Below are positions 1 to 4,603 of a stretch of DNA of 5,855 nucleotides, piece by piece (position 1 is the stretch's first letter; each line of letters begins with the position of its first letter). Under the pieces are notes generated by a model, which was not told where the DNA came from, ran no database searches, and saw nothing but the letters and a program-made list of their open reading frames with translations. The stretch is from Oribacterium sp. UBA3737 (GTDB lineage: Bacteria; Bacillota_A; Clostridia; Lachnospirales; Lachnospiraceae): positions 1 through 5,855 of the forward strand of contig DFGZ01000045.1 of NCBI GenBank assembly GCA_002371295.1, written 5' to 3'. The position numbers and the translations under genes were made by a program.

Positions 1-245
1 GTCATCGACCATTTCATACCGGTCCCGGCAAGTTTGCGGTTATAGTCATCCGCCTCCGCGAACAGCCTGTCATAGTCCTCCGTCTTCATCTGAGATACCG
101 CAGCCGCATAGGAAGCTACCGCTCTGGTCTGGTGAAAACGGTTCCACCAGTCAGATACAGTGGGATAACTAAGCAGACCGACCCCTATAAGTATGACGAG
201 GCATAAAATAATATTGACCTTTTGTTCTTTGATCCATCTCTTCAT
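1..245 (-). CDS. Class C sortase, N-terminal part (continues past the left edge)
   Basis: Membrane-anchored cysteine transpeptidase that joins pilin subunits through their LPXTG-type signals. Only the first 81 codons are present and the catalytic His, Cys and Arg lie outside the window. Residues 1-9 are basic (MKRWIKEQK), residues 10-27 form one hydrophobic anchor, and then comes the phrase LLSYPTVSDWWNRFHQTRAV followed by a helical stretch with EDYDRLFAEADDYNRKLAG. In my knowledge of the family, a 'YPTVSDWWN' block followed by 'A.SY...V..m...dy..l..eA..YN..L' is the hallmark of the class C N-terminus. The start is ATG at 245-243. No good Shine-Dalgarno precedes it; the bases before it are GACAGAAATA, part of a repeated motif. 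A pilin remnant of the matching system lies about 3 kb away on the same strand. The frame is open to the edge. Confidence 0.88.
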   Translation of the reverse strand, partial: MKRWIKEQKVNIILCLVILIGVGLLSYPTVSDWWNRFHQTRAVASYAAAVSQMKTEDYDRLFAEADDYNRKLAGTGMKWSM

Positions 246-310
246 TATTTCTGTCGAATTACAATATCTGTTCGTTATTTATTTCTGTCGGTTTTTCCAC
301 ATATCTGTCG
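246..310 (-). repeat. Four iteron-like 10-11-mers before the sortase start
   Basis: Read on the minus strand, CGACAGATAT (310-301), CGACAGAAATA (290-280), CGAACAGATAT (274-264) and CGACAGAAATA (256-246) follow each other at 16-20 base spacing and end at the sortase ATG. Two copies are identical over 11 bases. The spacing is about 1.5 to 2 helical turns. Such arrays can bind a regulator, but the region is AT-rich and may simply be duplicated low-complexity sequence. The repeats also overlap the end of the doubtful frame at 259-495. Confidence 0.5.
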
Positions 311-361
311 TTTACTATAATATGTGATGTCTTTTTCCTGCCTGCAGTTCCAAACTCTGAC

Positions 362-399
362 CATGAATAAATACATTCATGATCACAGTTTATAACTGT
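362..399. repeat. Two adjacent short inverted repeats between sortase and hicA
   Basis: CATGAAT (362-368) pairs with ATTCATG (375-381) around a 6-base loop, and ACAGTT (385-390) pairs with AACTGT (394-399) around TAT. They sit side by side, three bases apart, in the divergent intergenic region. They could be binding sites for a dimeric regulator acting on the leftward sortase. They lack a T-run, so they are not terminators. Palindromes of this size also occur by chance in AT-rich DNA. Confidence 0.35.
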
Positions 400-457
400 A
401 AGCCGAGGGGCAATGACGGAAAAGGGTCCTCTATATCTGTAAAAAGCACAATCCAGA

Positions 458-486
458 TTGAATATGCGCGAATATGCAACTATTAT
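458..486 (+). promoter_or_regulatory. Predicted hicAB promoter (-35 and -10)
   Basis: TTGAAT (458-463, four of six against TTGACA) and TATTAT (481-486, five of six against TATAAT) are separated by exactly 17 bases, the optimal vegetative sigma-factor spacing. Transcription would start near 493, about 44 bases ahead of the hicA ATG. The -10 box lies inside the palindrome at 474-495, which fits repression by an autoregulatory antitoxin. Confidence 0.7.
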
Positions 487-495
487 TAGTTGCAT
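474..495. promoter_or_regulatory. Palindromic operator over the hicAB -10 box
   Basis: ATGCAACTA (474-482) and TAGTTGCAT (487-495) are perfect reverse complements with a 4-base centre, TTAT. The element covers the -10 box and the expected start of transcription. HicB of this kind carries a C-terminal ribbon-helix-helix domain, and such antitoxins commonly bind palindromes at their own promoter. The position makes this the likely HicB or HicA-HicB operator. Binding itself is inferred. Confidence 0.68.
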
Positions 496-536
496 GCATC
501 GTATTTCAGTGATCTACTGTTCCAAGGAGGTACATC

Positions 537-791
537 ATGGGTCAGAAAGACAAGCTTATAAAAAAGTTGAAATCAAAACCACGTGACTTTACATTTGATG
601 AAGCAGAATCTCTTCTTAACTATTTGTCTTTCACCAGATCAGACAAAGGTAAAACAAGCGGCTCACGCGTGAAGTTCACAAGTGAAGACCACGGAGCGGT
701 CTTGCTCCACAAGCCCCATCCTCGCAAGGAGCCTCTGGAATACCAGGTAAAACAGCTTCGCGAAAAATTGGAACAGGAGGGATTATTATAA
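537..791 (+). CDS. hicA: Type II toxin HicA (mRNA interferase family)
   Basis: Small dsRBD-like toxin, 84 residues, expected to act on mRNA in the cytoplasm until bound by HicB. The start is ATG 537 with an ideal AAGGAGG (524-530) six bases upstream. Visible landmarks are an N-terminal helix (DKLIKKLKSKP), FTFDEAESLLNYLSF at 18-32, the strand GKTSGSRVKF at 38-47, the loop LLHKPHPRKEPL at 56-67, and a C-terminal helix (YQVKQLREKLEQEGLL). This is the arrangement of the clostridial HicA subgroup. Many HicA proteins have a catalytic histidine shortly after the Gly-Ser of the first strand; here Arg44 and Val45 follow Gly42-Ser43, and the histidines are 52, 58 and 61, the last two in HKPHP. Activity may therefore use a different residue or be weak. 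It is the first gene of a two-gene operon with hicB. The family call is strong; toxicity is untested. Confidence 0.85.
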   Translation: MGQKDKLIKKLKSKPRDFTFDEAESLLNYLSFTRSDKGKTSGSRVKFTSEDHGAVLLHKPHPRKEPLEYQVKQLREKLEQEGLL

Positions 792-802
792 ATAACACAA
801 TG
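775..802 (+). promoter_or_regulatory. hicB ribosome site and altered hicA/hicB junction
   Basis: AGGAGG (775-780) lies inside the end of hicA. The first ATG in the hicB frame is at 800, 19 bases further on, too far for normal initiation. At seven bases from AGGAGG (788-790) the hicB frame has ATA, and the string ATAA (788-791) contains the hicA TAA stop. With one G in place of A at 790 this would be ATGA, a classic overlapping stop-start, and HicB would begin with four extra residues (Met-Asn-Asn-Thr). Initiation may now rely on re-initiation at ATG 800 or on a rare non-ATG codon. Confidence 0.5.
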
Positions 803-1135
803 GAATACAAAGGCTATGTCGGCAGCGTAGAATTCTCCGAGACCGATCAGATTCTCTTCGGAAAAGTTCAGGGCATTCGTTCCTTAATATCTTATGAGGG
901 AACAACAGTCTCCGAACTTATTGAAGATTTCCGCGACGCAGTTGATGATTATCTGGAGCTTTGTTCTGAAGAGGGAATAAAACCTGAAAAAGCTTATAAA
1001 GGGAGCTTTAATGTCCGGTTTAAAAATCCGGATCTTCATAAGAAAGCTGCTGTTTATGCATATAATCACAACGTGAGTCTAAACAGTGTTGTAGAAGAAT
1101 CCGTTGCAGAATATCTTGTGGCAAGGCAGAGCTAA
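800..1135 (+). CDS. hicB: Type II antitoxin HicB with C-terminal ribbon-helix-helix domain
   Basis: Antitoxin of 111 residues from ATG 800. Residues 1-52 form the HicB fold (a partly degraded RNase H-like domain): MEYKGYVGSVEFSE, then FGKVQGIRSLISYEG, then TVSELIEDFRDAVDDYLELC. In relatives this part binds and masks HicA. After a linker (SEEGIKPEKAYKG) residues 69-107 read as a ribbon-helix-helix DNA-binding domain: strand SFNVRF, helix DLHKKAAVYAYNH, helix SLNSVVEESVAEYLV. This is the expected repressor for the palindrome at 474-495. It starts eight bases after the hicA stop, so the two are one transcription unit. The N-terminus may be four residues longer if a non-ATG codon at 788 is used. 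The TAA lies in the loop of a small hairpin and a rho-independent terminator follows about 70 bases later. Confidence 0.88.
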   Translation: MEYKGYVGSVEFSETDQILFGKVQGIRSLISYEGTTVSELIEDFRDAVDDYLELCSEEGIKPEKAYKGSFNVRFKNPDLHKKAAVYAYNHNVSLNSVVEESVAEYLVARQS

Positions 1136-1144
1136 GGCTCTGCC
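1125..1144 (+). other. Stem-loop around the hicB stop codon
   Basis: GGCAGAGC (1125-1132) and GCTCTGCC (1137-1144) are perfect complements with loop TAAG, which holds the hicB TAA. No T-run follows, so it is not an intrinsic terminator by itself. It could protect the 3' end of the message or slow the terminating ribosome. Confidence 0.5.
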
Positions 1145-1204
1145 CGGCTCATTACGAGCAGTTCCAATCAACGCTATGTTATCGTGTAAGTAGTTGTAGC
1201 CCCT

Positions 1205-1239
1205 GGGAGCCAGGCCTGCTGGTCAGGCTCCCGTTTTTT
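1205..1239 (+). terminator. Rho-independent terminator of hicAB
   Basis: GGGAGCC (1205-1211) pairs with GGCTCCC (1226-1232) around a 14-base loop, followed by G and six T (1234-1239). It lies 70 bases after the hicB stop and closes the hicAB transcript. The stretch between holds no other gene. Confidence 0.82.
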
Positions 1240-1253
1240 GGGAGTTAATAGTT

Positions 1254-1426
1254 TTTTAATGGTGCCTGACACCATTTTAATGAATTTATATAATCGTATA
1301 CGCGAATTCTCTCGGCAAGAAATTGGGGACTGTCAGTCCCCTGTTCCTCTTACTAATATCACAAAAGGCGCATTCCGTCAAGTCGAACAAAGTCGTTATT
1401 AAAATTTAATGGTGGCACCATTAAAA
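1254..1426. mobile_element. 173-bp MITE-like or paired REP-like element with 13-bp terminal inverted repeats
   Basis: The left end TTTTAATGGTGCC (1254-1266) is the exact reverse complement of the right end GGCACCATTAAAA (1414-1426). The likeness goes inward: after GGTGCC the left end has TGAC and then ACCATT, while the right end read inward has ACCATT directly. The two ends are therefore inverted copies differing by four bases, and each folds on itself (1258-1276; 1405-1425). A third palindrome lies at 1325-1341. The interior has no gene. This structure fits a non-autonomous element or a pair of REP-type hairpins mobilised by a tyrosine (IS200/RAYT-type) transposase elsewhere; that is inference. 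No target-site duplication is visible. The right end overlaps the 3' end of the membrane protein gene. Confidence 0.55.
1325..1341. repeat. 17-bp perfect palindrome inside the small element
   Basis: GGGGACTG (1325-1332), T, CAGTCCCC (1334-1341) is a perfect inverted repeat with a single-base centre, likely to extrude as a hairpin in DNA or RNA. CTGTTCCTCTT follows, too weak a T-tract for a standard terminator. GGGGACTG-type palindromes resemble those I associate with REP-like dispersed repeats of Firmicutes, which agrees with its place in the middle of the inverted-repeat element. Confidence 0.6.
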
Positions 1427-3138
1427 CAGCTCACAGAATAAAGGATCATAATCCAAAAACCTCCCAGCATAAGTGGATAGGCTCCTGAAAGGTAAAAGTA
1501 GCTGATTGCCGAGAAAGCAGTAATCTCTGCATAACTGACTCCCATCAGGAGTACAGCAGCGGTAAGCAGCAGACCACTAACAGTCAAAAGGCAAGGAATA
1601 TGCTCCGATGAGCGGGCCAATATAGATCGCACCAGGAGCAACAGAAAGCAAATAATAGATACTACTGCCACTACCGGATTCAACAATCTATAAACATGCA
1701 GAATTCCATCAATCCACATTGCCTGAAGCGAAAGCTTCCTCTGAGAATCATTACCTGCCGCTCTGTCCCCTGTTACGTCTTGGAAAAGCTCAAGAGAATC
1801 TTTTGATTCCTTGCCGGAAGCCCCCCACAGAGGTGCTACTTCCTGATACGATACCATGTAGCAGACTGCTTTTGCAAAAGTCAACGGCAGTTTCCGCAGA
1901 TAAGCCGGGCGGAAAGGAGATAGGAGCGTCGATGGCAGAACAGACTGCTGCTCCAAACCGCTATCCGGATTCTTCAGAGCGGCCAACAGTTCCTCCTGCA
2001 TCTGCTTCCAGAAAAGCTGAGAATGCGGCAGAGTATCTGTTTTCCCTGCATCAAACGCCGCCCTTCGAAGAGCCCAGAAGAACCAGCCGTCCTCCGTCTC
2101 ACCGTCCTCTCCGCCCCGGTCGACCGCATCATAATAAGCCAGAGTCTCTTCGAGCTCGGGCTGAATACTCTTAAGGGACGGTGAGACTTTGTACAGACGT
2201 TCCAGTTTTTCCCTTGAAACGCTTACATAAGGGAGCTCCGTCCGGTTTCTGACTGAATAGATAGTCTTGAGCGCAGCTCCAAAAGTACCGTCGATCTCTT
2301 CCAGGCGCACAGCTTCCCCATAATACTGCTGATTGAGAATTCTTACTCCGGCGTTGCCGAAGAGCACAGCTGCCGGGAAGAGCAGTAAGCAGAAAACGCA
2401 AAAGAGAAGTCTCTTTATTCCTGTATCCCCCTGACGGAAGGCTCCGGCAGATACATTGAAAATCAGTACAGAAGCTGTCAGTGCGAAAGGAAGCATCCAA
2501 AAGCTCTCCTCTCTGCTGTTCCACATAAAGGCGAGCGTGGCCGCACCCAAAGCGGCTGTCAGGAGTTCTCTCATAAGTCCCCTATTCCAGCTGCCCTCCT
2601 CTCTATGCTCCAGCATTTTATTATAGAGTCCCAGATAAGCCCCGATGATGAAGAGGACCTCCGGCCATGTGATACTTGAACGGTATACCCGCTGAAATAC
2701 GAACCTCGAAAAGGTACAGGGATCAAATAGAAGAACCGTAAAGAGAACAAAAAGGAGACGCCTGTCCTTGATAATCTTTCGGACCTGCCAAGTGAAGAAT
2801 AAGCATGCGGCAGAGTTCGTGAAATCCAACAATCGCATGTAAGAGCTGCCGGAGGTCCTTGCTACAGCCAGAAAAACCGGAAAAGCTGCCCCTTTCATTA
2901 GTTTTACGGCATCATAAGGCCCCAGCCATTGACCGTTCAGGATACCTGCGGCCATTTCTACCATGAGGCGGTCATCGGTGTTATAGTCTCGGACTTCCAA
3001 CGGAAGGCTGCATATCAGCAGGTGTTTGATAAGGCAGATGAGCAGAGCCACATCTATGAAAAGAAGATCCTGCCGAACCGGATGCATGTTTTTGATTCTT
3101 TCTTCTACCTGCGATAAAGCAGTCGTCCCCTTCGCCAT
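1399..3138 (-). CDS. Polytopic membrane protein, possible GT-C-type glycosyltransferase
   Basis: Inner-membrane protein of 579 residues with about ten hydrophobic segments: near 25-45, 83-94, 104-118, 126-140, 158-172, 191-206, 213-230, 243-262, then a large loop (about 265-480), then 485-506, 515-536 and 543-569. The first outside loop has RDYNTDDRLMVEMAAGILNG and WLGPYDAVKLMKGAAFPVFL. An Asp-Asp pair soon after the first membrane helix, with a following 'G.WLG.Y' stretch, is like lipid-linked-sugar GT-C enzymes, and similar proteins occur in Lachnospiraceae surface-glycan clusters. The substrate cannot be told and the enzymatic role is inference. The start is ATG 3138 with GGAGA six bases upstream. 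The last eight residues (FNGATIKF, 572-579) and the stop are encoded by the right inverted repeat of the element at 1254-1426, so the natural C-terminus was probably replaced. The gene lies between sortase and pilin remnant on the same strand. Confidence 0.75.
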   Translation of the reverse strand: MAKGTTALSQVEERIKNMHPVRQDLLFIDVALLICLIKHLLICSLPLEVRDYNTDDRLMVEMAAGILNGQWLGPYDAVKLMKGAAFPVFLAVARTSGSSYMRLLDFTNSAACLFFTWQVRKIIKDRRLLFVLFTVLLFDPCTFSRFVFQRVYRSSITWPEVLFIIGAYLGLYNKMLEHREEGSWNRGLMRELLTAALGAATLAFMWNSREESFWMLPFALTASVLIFNVSAGAFRQGDTGIKRLLFCVFCLLLFPAAVLFGNAGVRILNQQYYGEAVRLEEIDGTFGAALKTIYSVRNRTELPYVSVSREKLERLYKVSPSLKSIQPELEETLAYYDAVDRGGEDGETEDGWFFWALRRAAFDAGKTDTLPHSQLFWKQMQEELLAALKNPDSGLEQQSVLPSTLLSPFRPAYLRKLPLTFAKAVCYMVSYQEVAPLWGASGKESKDSLELFQDVTGDRAAGNDSQRKLSLQAMWIDGILHVYRLLNPVVAVVSIICFLLLLVRSILARSSEHIPCLLTVSGLLLTAAVLLMGVSYAEITAFSAISYFYLSGAYPLMLGGFWIMILYSVSCFNGATIKF

Positions 3139-3215
3139 TTATTGTCTCCATGTAAAGATCACCATCAGCCGCCTGCGACATGCTAGACAGAATGGACTAT
3201 ATCCATGACAGTGTT

Positions 3216-3641
3216 TCACATTTTCCTGTCTTTAACAACACCTGTACCATTAATCTTAACAACATAATCTTTGTTGTTTTTAAGCTTACCAGCCTCAAGA
3301 ATATCTTTGAAGGTAATATGGTATTTCTTGTATGCAGATACATTTTCAGCCAGATTTGCTGTCAGCACATATGGAACATCATCGCCGATATCATAGTCAG
3401 CAGAGTCCTGAGCAGTACCAACTGCTGTCTCAGTAGAATCGTTGATGTCTTTAATCTTCTTATCAGATGTTGTCGTGCTGCTCTTAGGAGTAATGGTAAG
3501 GTCCCCATCAAGAACCTGAATCAGGTACAGTGTATACTGCTCGGGATCAGACAGGCTGTACTGCAACAAGGTCTTCTGAGTGCCTTCCCGACCGTTCGCA
3601 GATCCCCCAGGAACTGGTCGATGCATACAGGAACCATCCAT
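3216..3641 (-). pseudogene. Remnant of a pilus backbone pilin (isopeptide-forming D1 domain)
   Basis: Only about 110 residues of an LPXTG-type major pilin remain. From about position 3551 leftward the frame reads QYTLYLIQVLDGDLTITPK, then KKIKDINDST, then QDSADYDIGDDVPYVLTANL, then VSAYKKYHITFKDILEAGKL, and stops at TGA 3218-3216. In fimbrial backbone proteins the phrase 'KK.KD.ND......W.DSADY.IGD.VPF.L......V..YKKYH..F.D' marks the first isopeptide domain, with the Lys that forms the internal bond. Missing are the signal peptide, the N-terminal domain, later domains and the LPXTG anchor. The bases from about 3551 to 3641 are antisense to transposase-like sequence, so the frame's first 30 residues are foreign. 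The right break coincides with the IS-like remnant; the left break is near 3216-3240. The broken gene is probably non-functional. Confidence 0.75.
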
Positions 3642-3952
3642 GCCTGAAGCGGCTCACCTCTGCACAGTGCATTTTCAGCGAAGCCTTCCTGAATGAAGCC
3701 TCCTTCCTGTACCCTGAGATGAGCATCAATGAGATCTTTTCAGTGTTTGAACTGGATCCAGTGCTCCTGACCCCTGCCCGAAGGTACAAGCTGGACTGCA
3801 CCCTGCGGGCCTGGAGGCCTTCCGAAGAACGTCTGGCTATGGATTCAGACCTTACCCGCAGGATAGAATTAAACCGCGGCGCTGAAATGGAGCGGATCCT
3901 TACGAATAACTTTTCTTCGCGAAAGTCTCTGGCCGCGAAGCTTTCAGCATAA
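3572..3952 (+). pseudogene. IS3-type OrfA-like (HTH) transposase remnant
   Basis: An open stretch in the plus direction reads IPQELVDAYRNHPCLKRLTS, then CIFSEAFLNEASFLYPEMSINEIFSVFELDPVLL, then ARRYKLDCTLRAWRP, ending in SSRKSLAAKLSA and TAA 3950-3952. The order 'N.y.k..t...i.ft..F...f.....G.s...If...gfD...lg..R' is that of small HTH proteins found as the first reading frame of IS3-like elements in Lachnospiraceae. No convincing start or ribosome site is seen; the frame runs leftward into antisense pilin sequence through a GTG at 3530, which is unlikely to be real. Its left limit, about 3551-3575, is where it joins the pilin. It would have acted in DNA recognition for transposition and is probably dead. 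The family call is moderate. Confidence 0.5.
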
Positions 3953-4183
3953 AGCCGGAAGGACTACTGTCAGTGGCTTGCTGACTATCCGACAGATGCC
4001 GCGCACGGCTACAGTCGGAGGAGGCTGCTTAAAGCAGCGGGAATCTCCCCTTCCAGCTACTACGCGATTCTAGGCAATCCGGAATACGGCATGTACGAAA
4101 GGAAACGTCATTCAGGCGGGTTCCGTTTGGCAAAACGATCTGTCTCCGGGAGGATGGTTCCAAGTGCCCAGGCAAGTATGTAA
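3953..4183 (+). pseudogene. Start of an IS3-type OrfB-like transposase, truncated
   Basis: Directly after the TAA of the OrfA-like piece and in the same frame, 76 codons read RKDYCQWLADYPTDAAHGYS, then RRRLLKAAGISPSSYYAILG, then NPEYGMYERKRH, and stop at TAA 4181-4183. 'LLKAAGISPSSYYA' followed by a charged segment is how IS3-family OrfB proteins begin, just before the integrase (DDE) domain. The catalytic domain, with its two Asp and one Glu, is absent: after ERKRH the text no longer looks like transposase, so the element is truncated near 4110. A programmed frameshift is not evident, and the stop between the two parts is in frame. The element cannot move by itself. Confidence 0.45.
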
Positions 4184-4550
4184 GCATCCGGAACAACGTA
4201 TGCCGATTTCTTCACAGGGTAGAGGTCAAGCGCTGGCACCGGTCCACACATGCGGCAGAAAGCACAGAACCAGAACTTTCACATCAGCAGACACTCTTTG
4301 TCAAAACATACCCTAAACGATTCCATACCGCCTACTGCCTGCTCCCTTTCGAGACCGTCTCCAAGGGCTTTTTGTGATACCCATTCCTTCCCTGTGGGGT
4401 ATGAAGGCGGGCCCCCCTGCGATGCCCCCGCCTGATTCACACCGTCGCTTCCCTCTACACACCATTCTTCACTAAGAAGAAGTCCGAGAGCCTCTCCCCC
4501 TGCAATCCACTTCTCCCGCACCTGTCCTGGCCTCCTCATCCAGATCCGGA
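4184..4550. other. GC-rich, hairpin-rich stretch with no credible gene
   Basis: I see no supported coding region here. Frames open on either strand are Gly-, Arg- or Pro-rich without recognisable domains or ribosome sites. Several inverted repeats are stacked: GAGAC/GTCTC (4351-4361), ATACCC/GGGTAT (4377-4402), and AGGCGGG/CCCGCCT (4405-4433). The stretch lies between transposase debris and the terminator of the leftward genes and is probably further remnant of mobile DNA. A structured RNA cannot be excluded. Confidence 0.4.
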
Positions 4551-4597
4551 AAACAGAAACCTCCCAGAGGTTCCTTCAACGGAAGTCCTCTGGGAGG
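4551..4597 (-). terminator. Rho-independent terminator of the leftward membrane-protein genes
   Basis: CCTCCCAGAGG (minus strand, 4597-4587) pairs perfectly with CCTCTGGGAGG (4570-4560) around a 16-base loop in which TTCC/GGAA can also pair. TTTCTGTTTT follows on the minus strand. It lies six bases after the stop of the gene at 4604-5392. The stem is symmetrical, but the rightward strand lacks a good T-tract, so leftward action is more likely. Confidence 0.75.
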
Positions 4598-4603
4598 TAG
4601 TTC

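Larger units (their letters stand above)
259..495 (-). pseudogene. Short hypothetical reading frame ahead of the sortase, possibly a gene tail
   Basis: A 78-codon frame on the sortase strand whose TAA (261-259) lies 13 bases before the sortase ATG, a spacing typical of operon neighbours. The product starts MQLIIVAYSRIF and ends in a polar, acidic tail (EKPTEINNEQIL). I recognise no domain, signal peptide or membrane segment. Its only ATG lies inside the palindrome that serves the divergent hicAB promoter, no ribosome site precedes it, and an in-frame TAG lies at 516-514. It may be the 3' remnant of a gene once co-transcribed with the sortase and cut by arrival of the hicAB module, or a chance frame in a regulatory region. 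Confidence 0.25.

Noticed and set aside
246..310. CRISPR array or plasmid origin suggested by the four short repeats
   Set aside because: The repeats are only 10-11 bases with 6-10 base gaps, too short and too close for CRISPR, and no replication gene lies nearby.
1136..1204. A tRNA or small RNA gene between hicB and its terminator
   Set aside because: No cloverleaf or T-loop sequence is seen, and no separate promoter stands out; it reads as 3' untranslated sequence of hicAB.
1719..2174. 151-codon open frame on the plus strand
   Set aside because: It lies fully antisense to the 579-residue membrane protein, has a Pro/Arg/Ser-rich composition typical of shadow frames and no ribosome site.
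2171..2524. 117-codon frame on the minus strand
   Set aside because: It overlaps the large membrane gene in another frame, and the large gene shows clear membrane helices through this region.
3180..3647. 155-codon frame on the plus strand
   Set aside because: It is antisense to the pilin D1 remnant, whose minus-strand reading is recognisable; the start lacks a ribosome site.
3572..4183. An intact, active insertion sequence
   Set aside because: There is an in-frame stop between the two transposase-like parts, the DDE catalytic domain is absent and no terminal repeats could be matched.
4279..4539. 86-codon frame on the minus strand
   Set aside because: Gly/Glu-rich with no domain, no ribosome site and in a hairpin-rich block; treated as non-coding.
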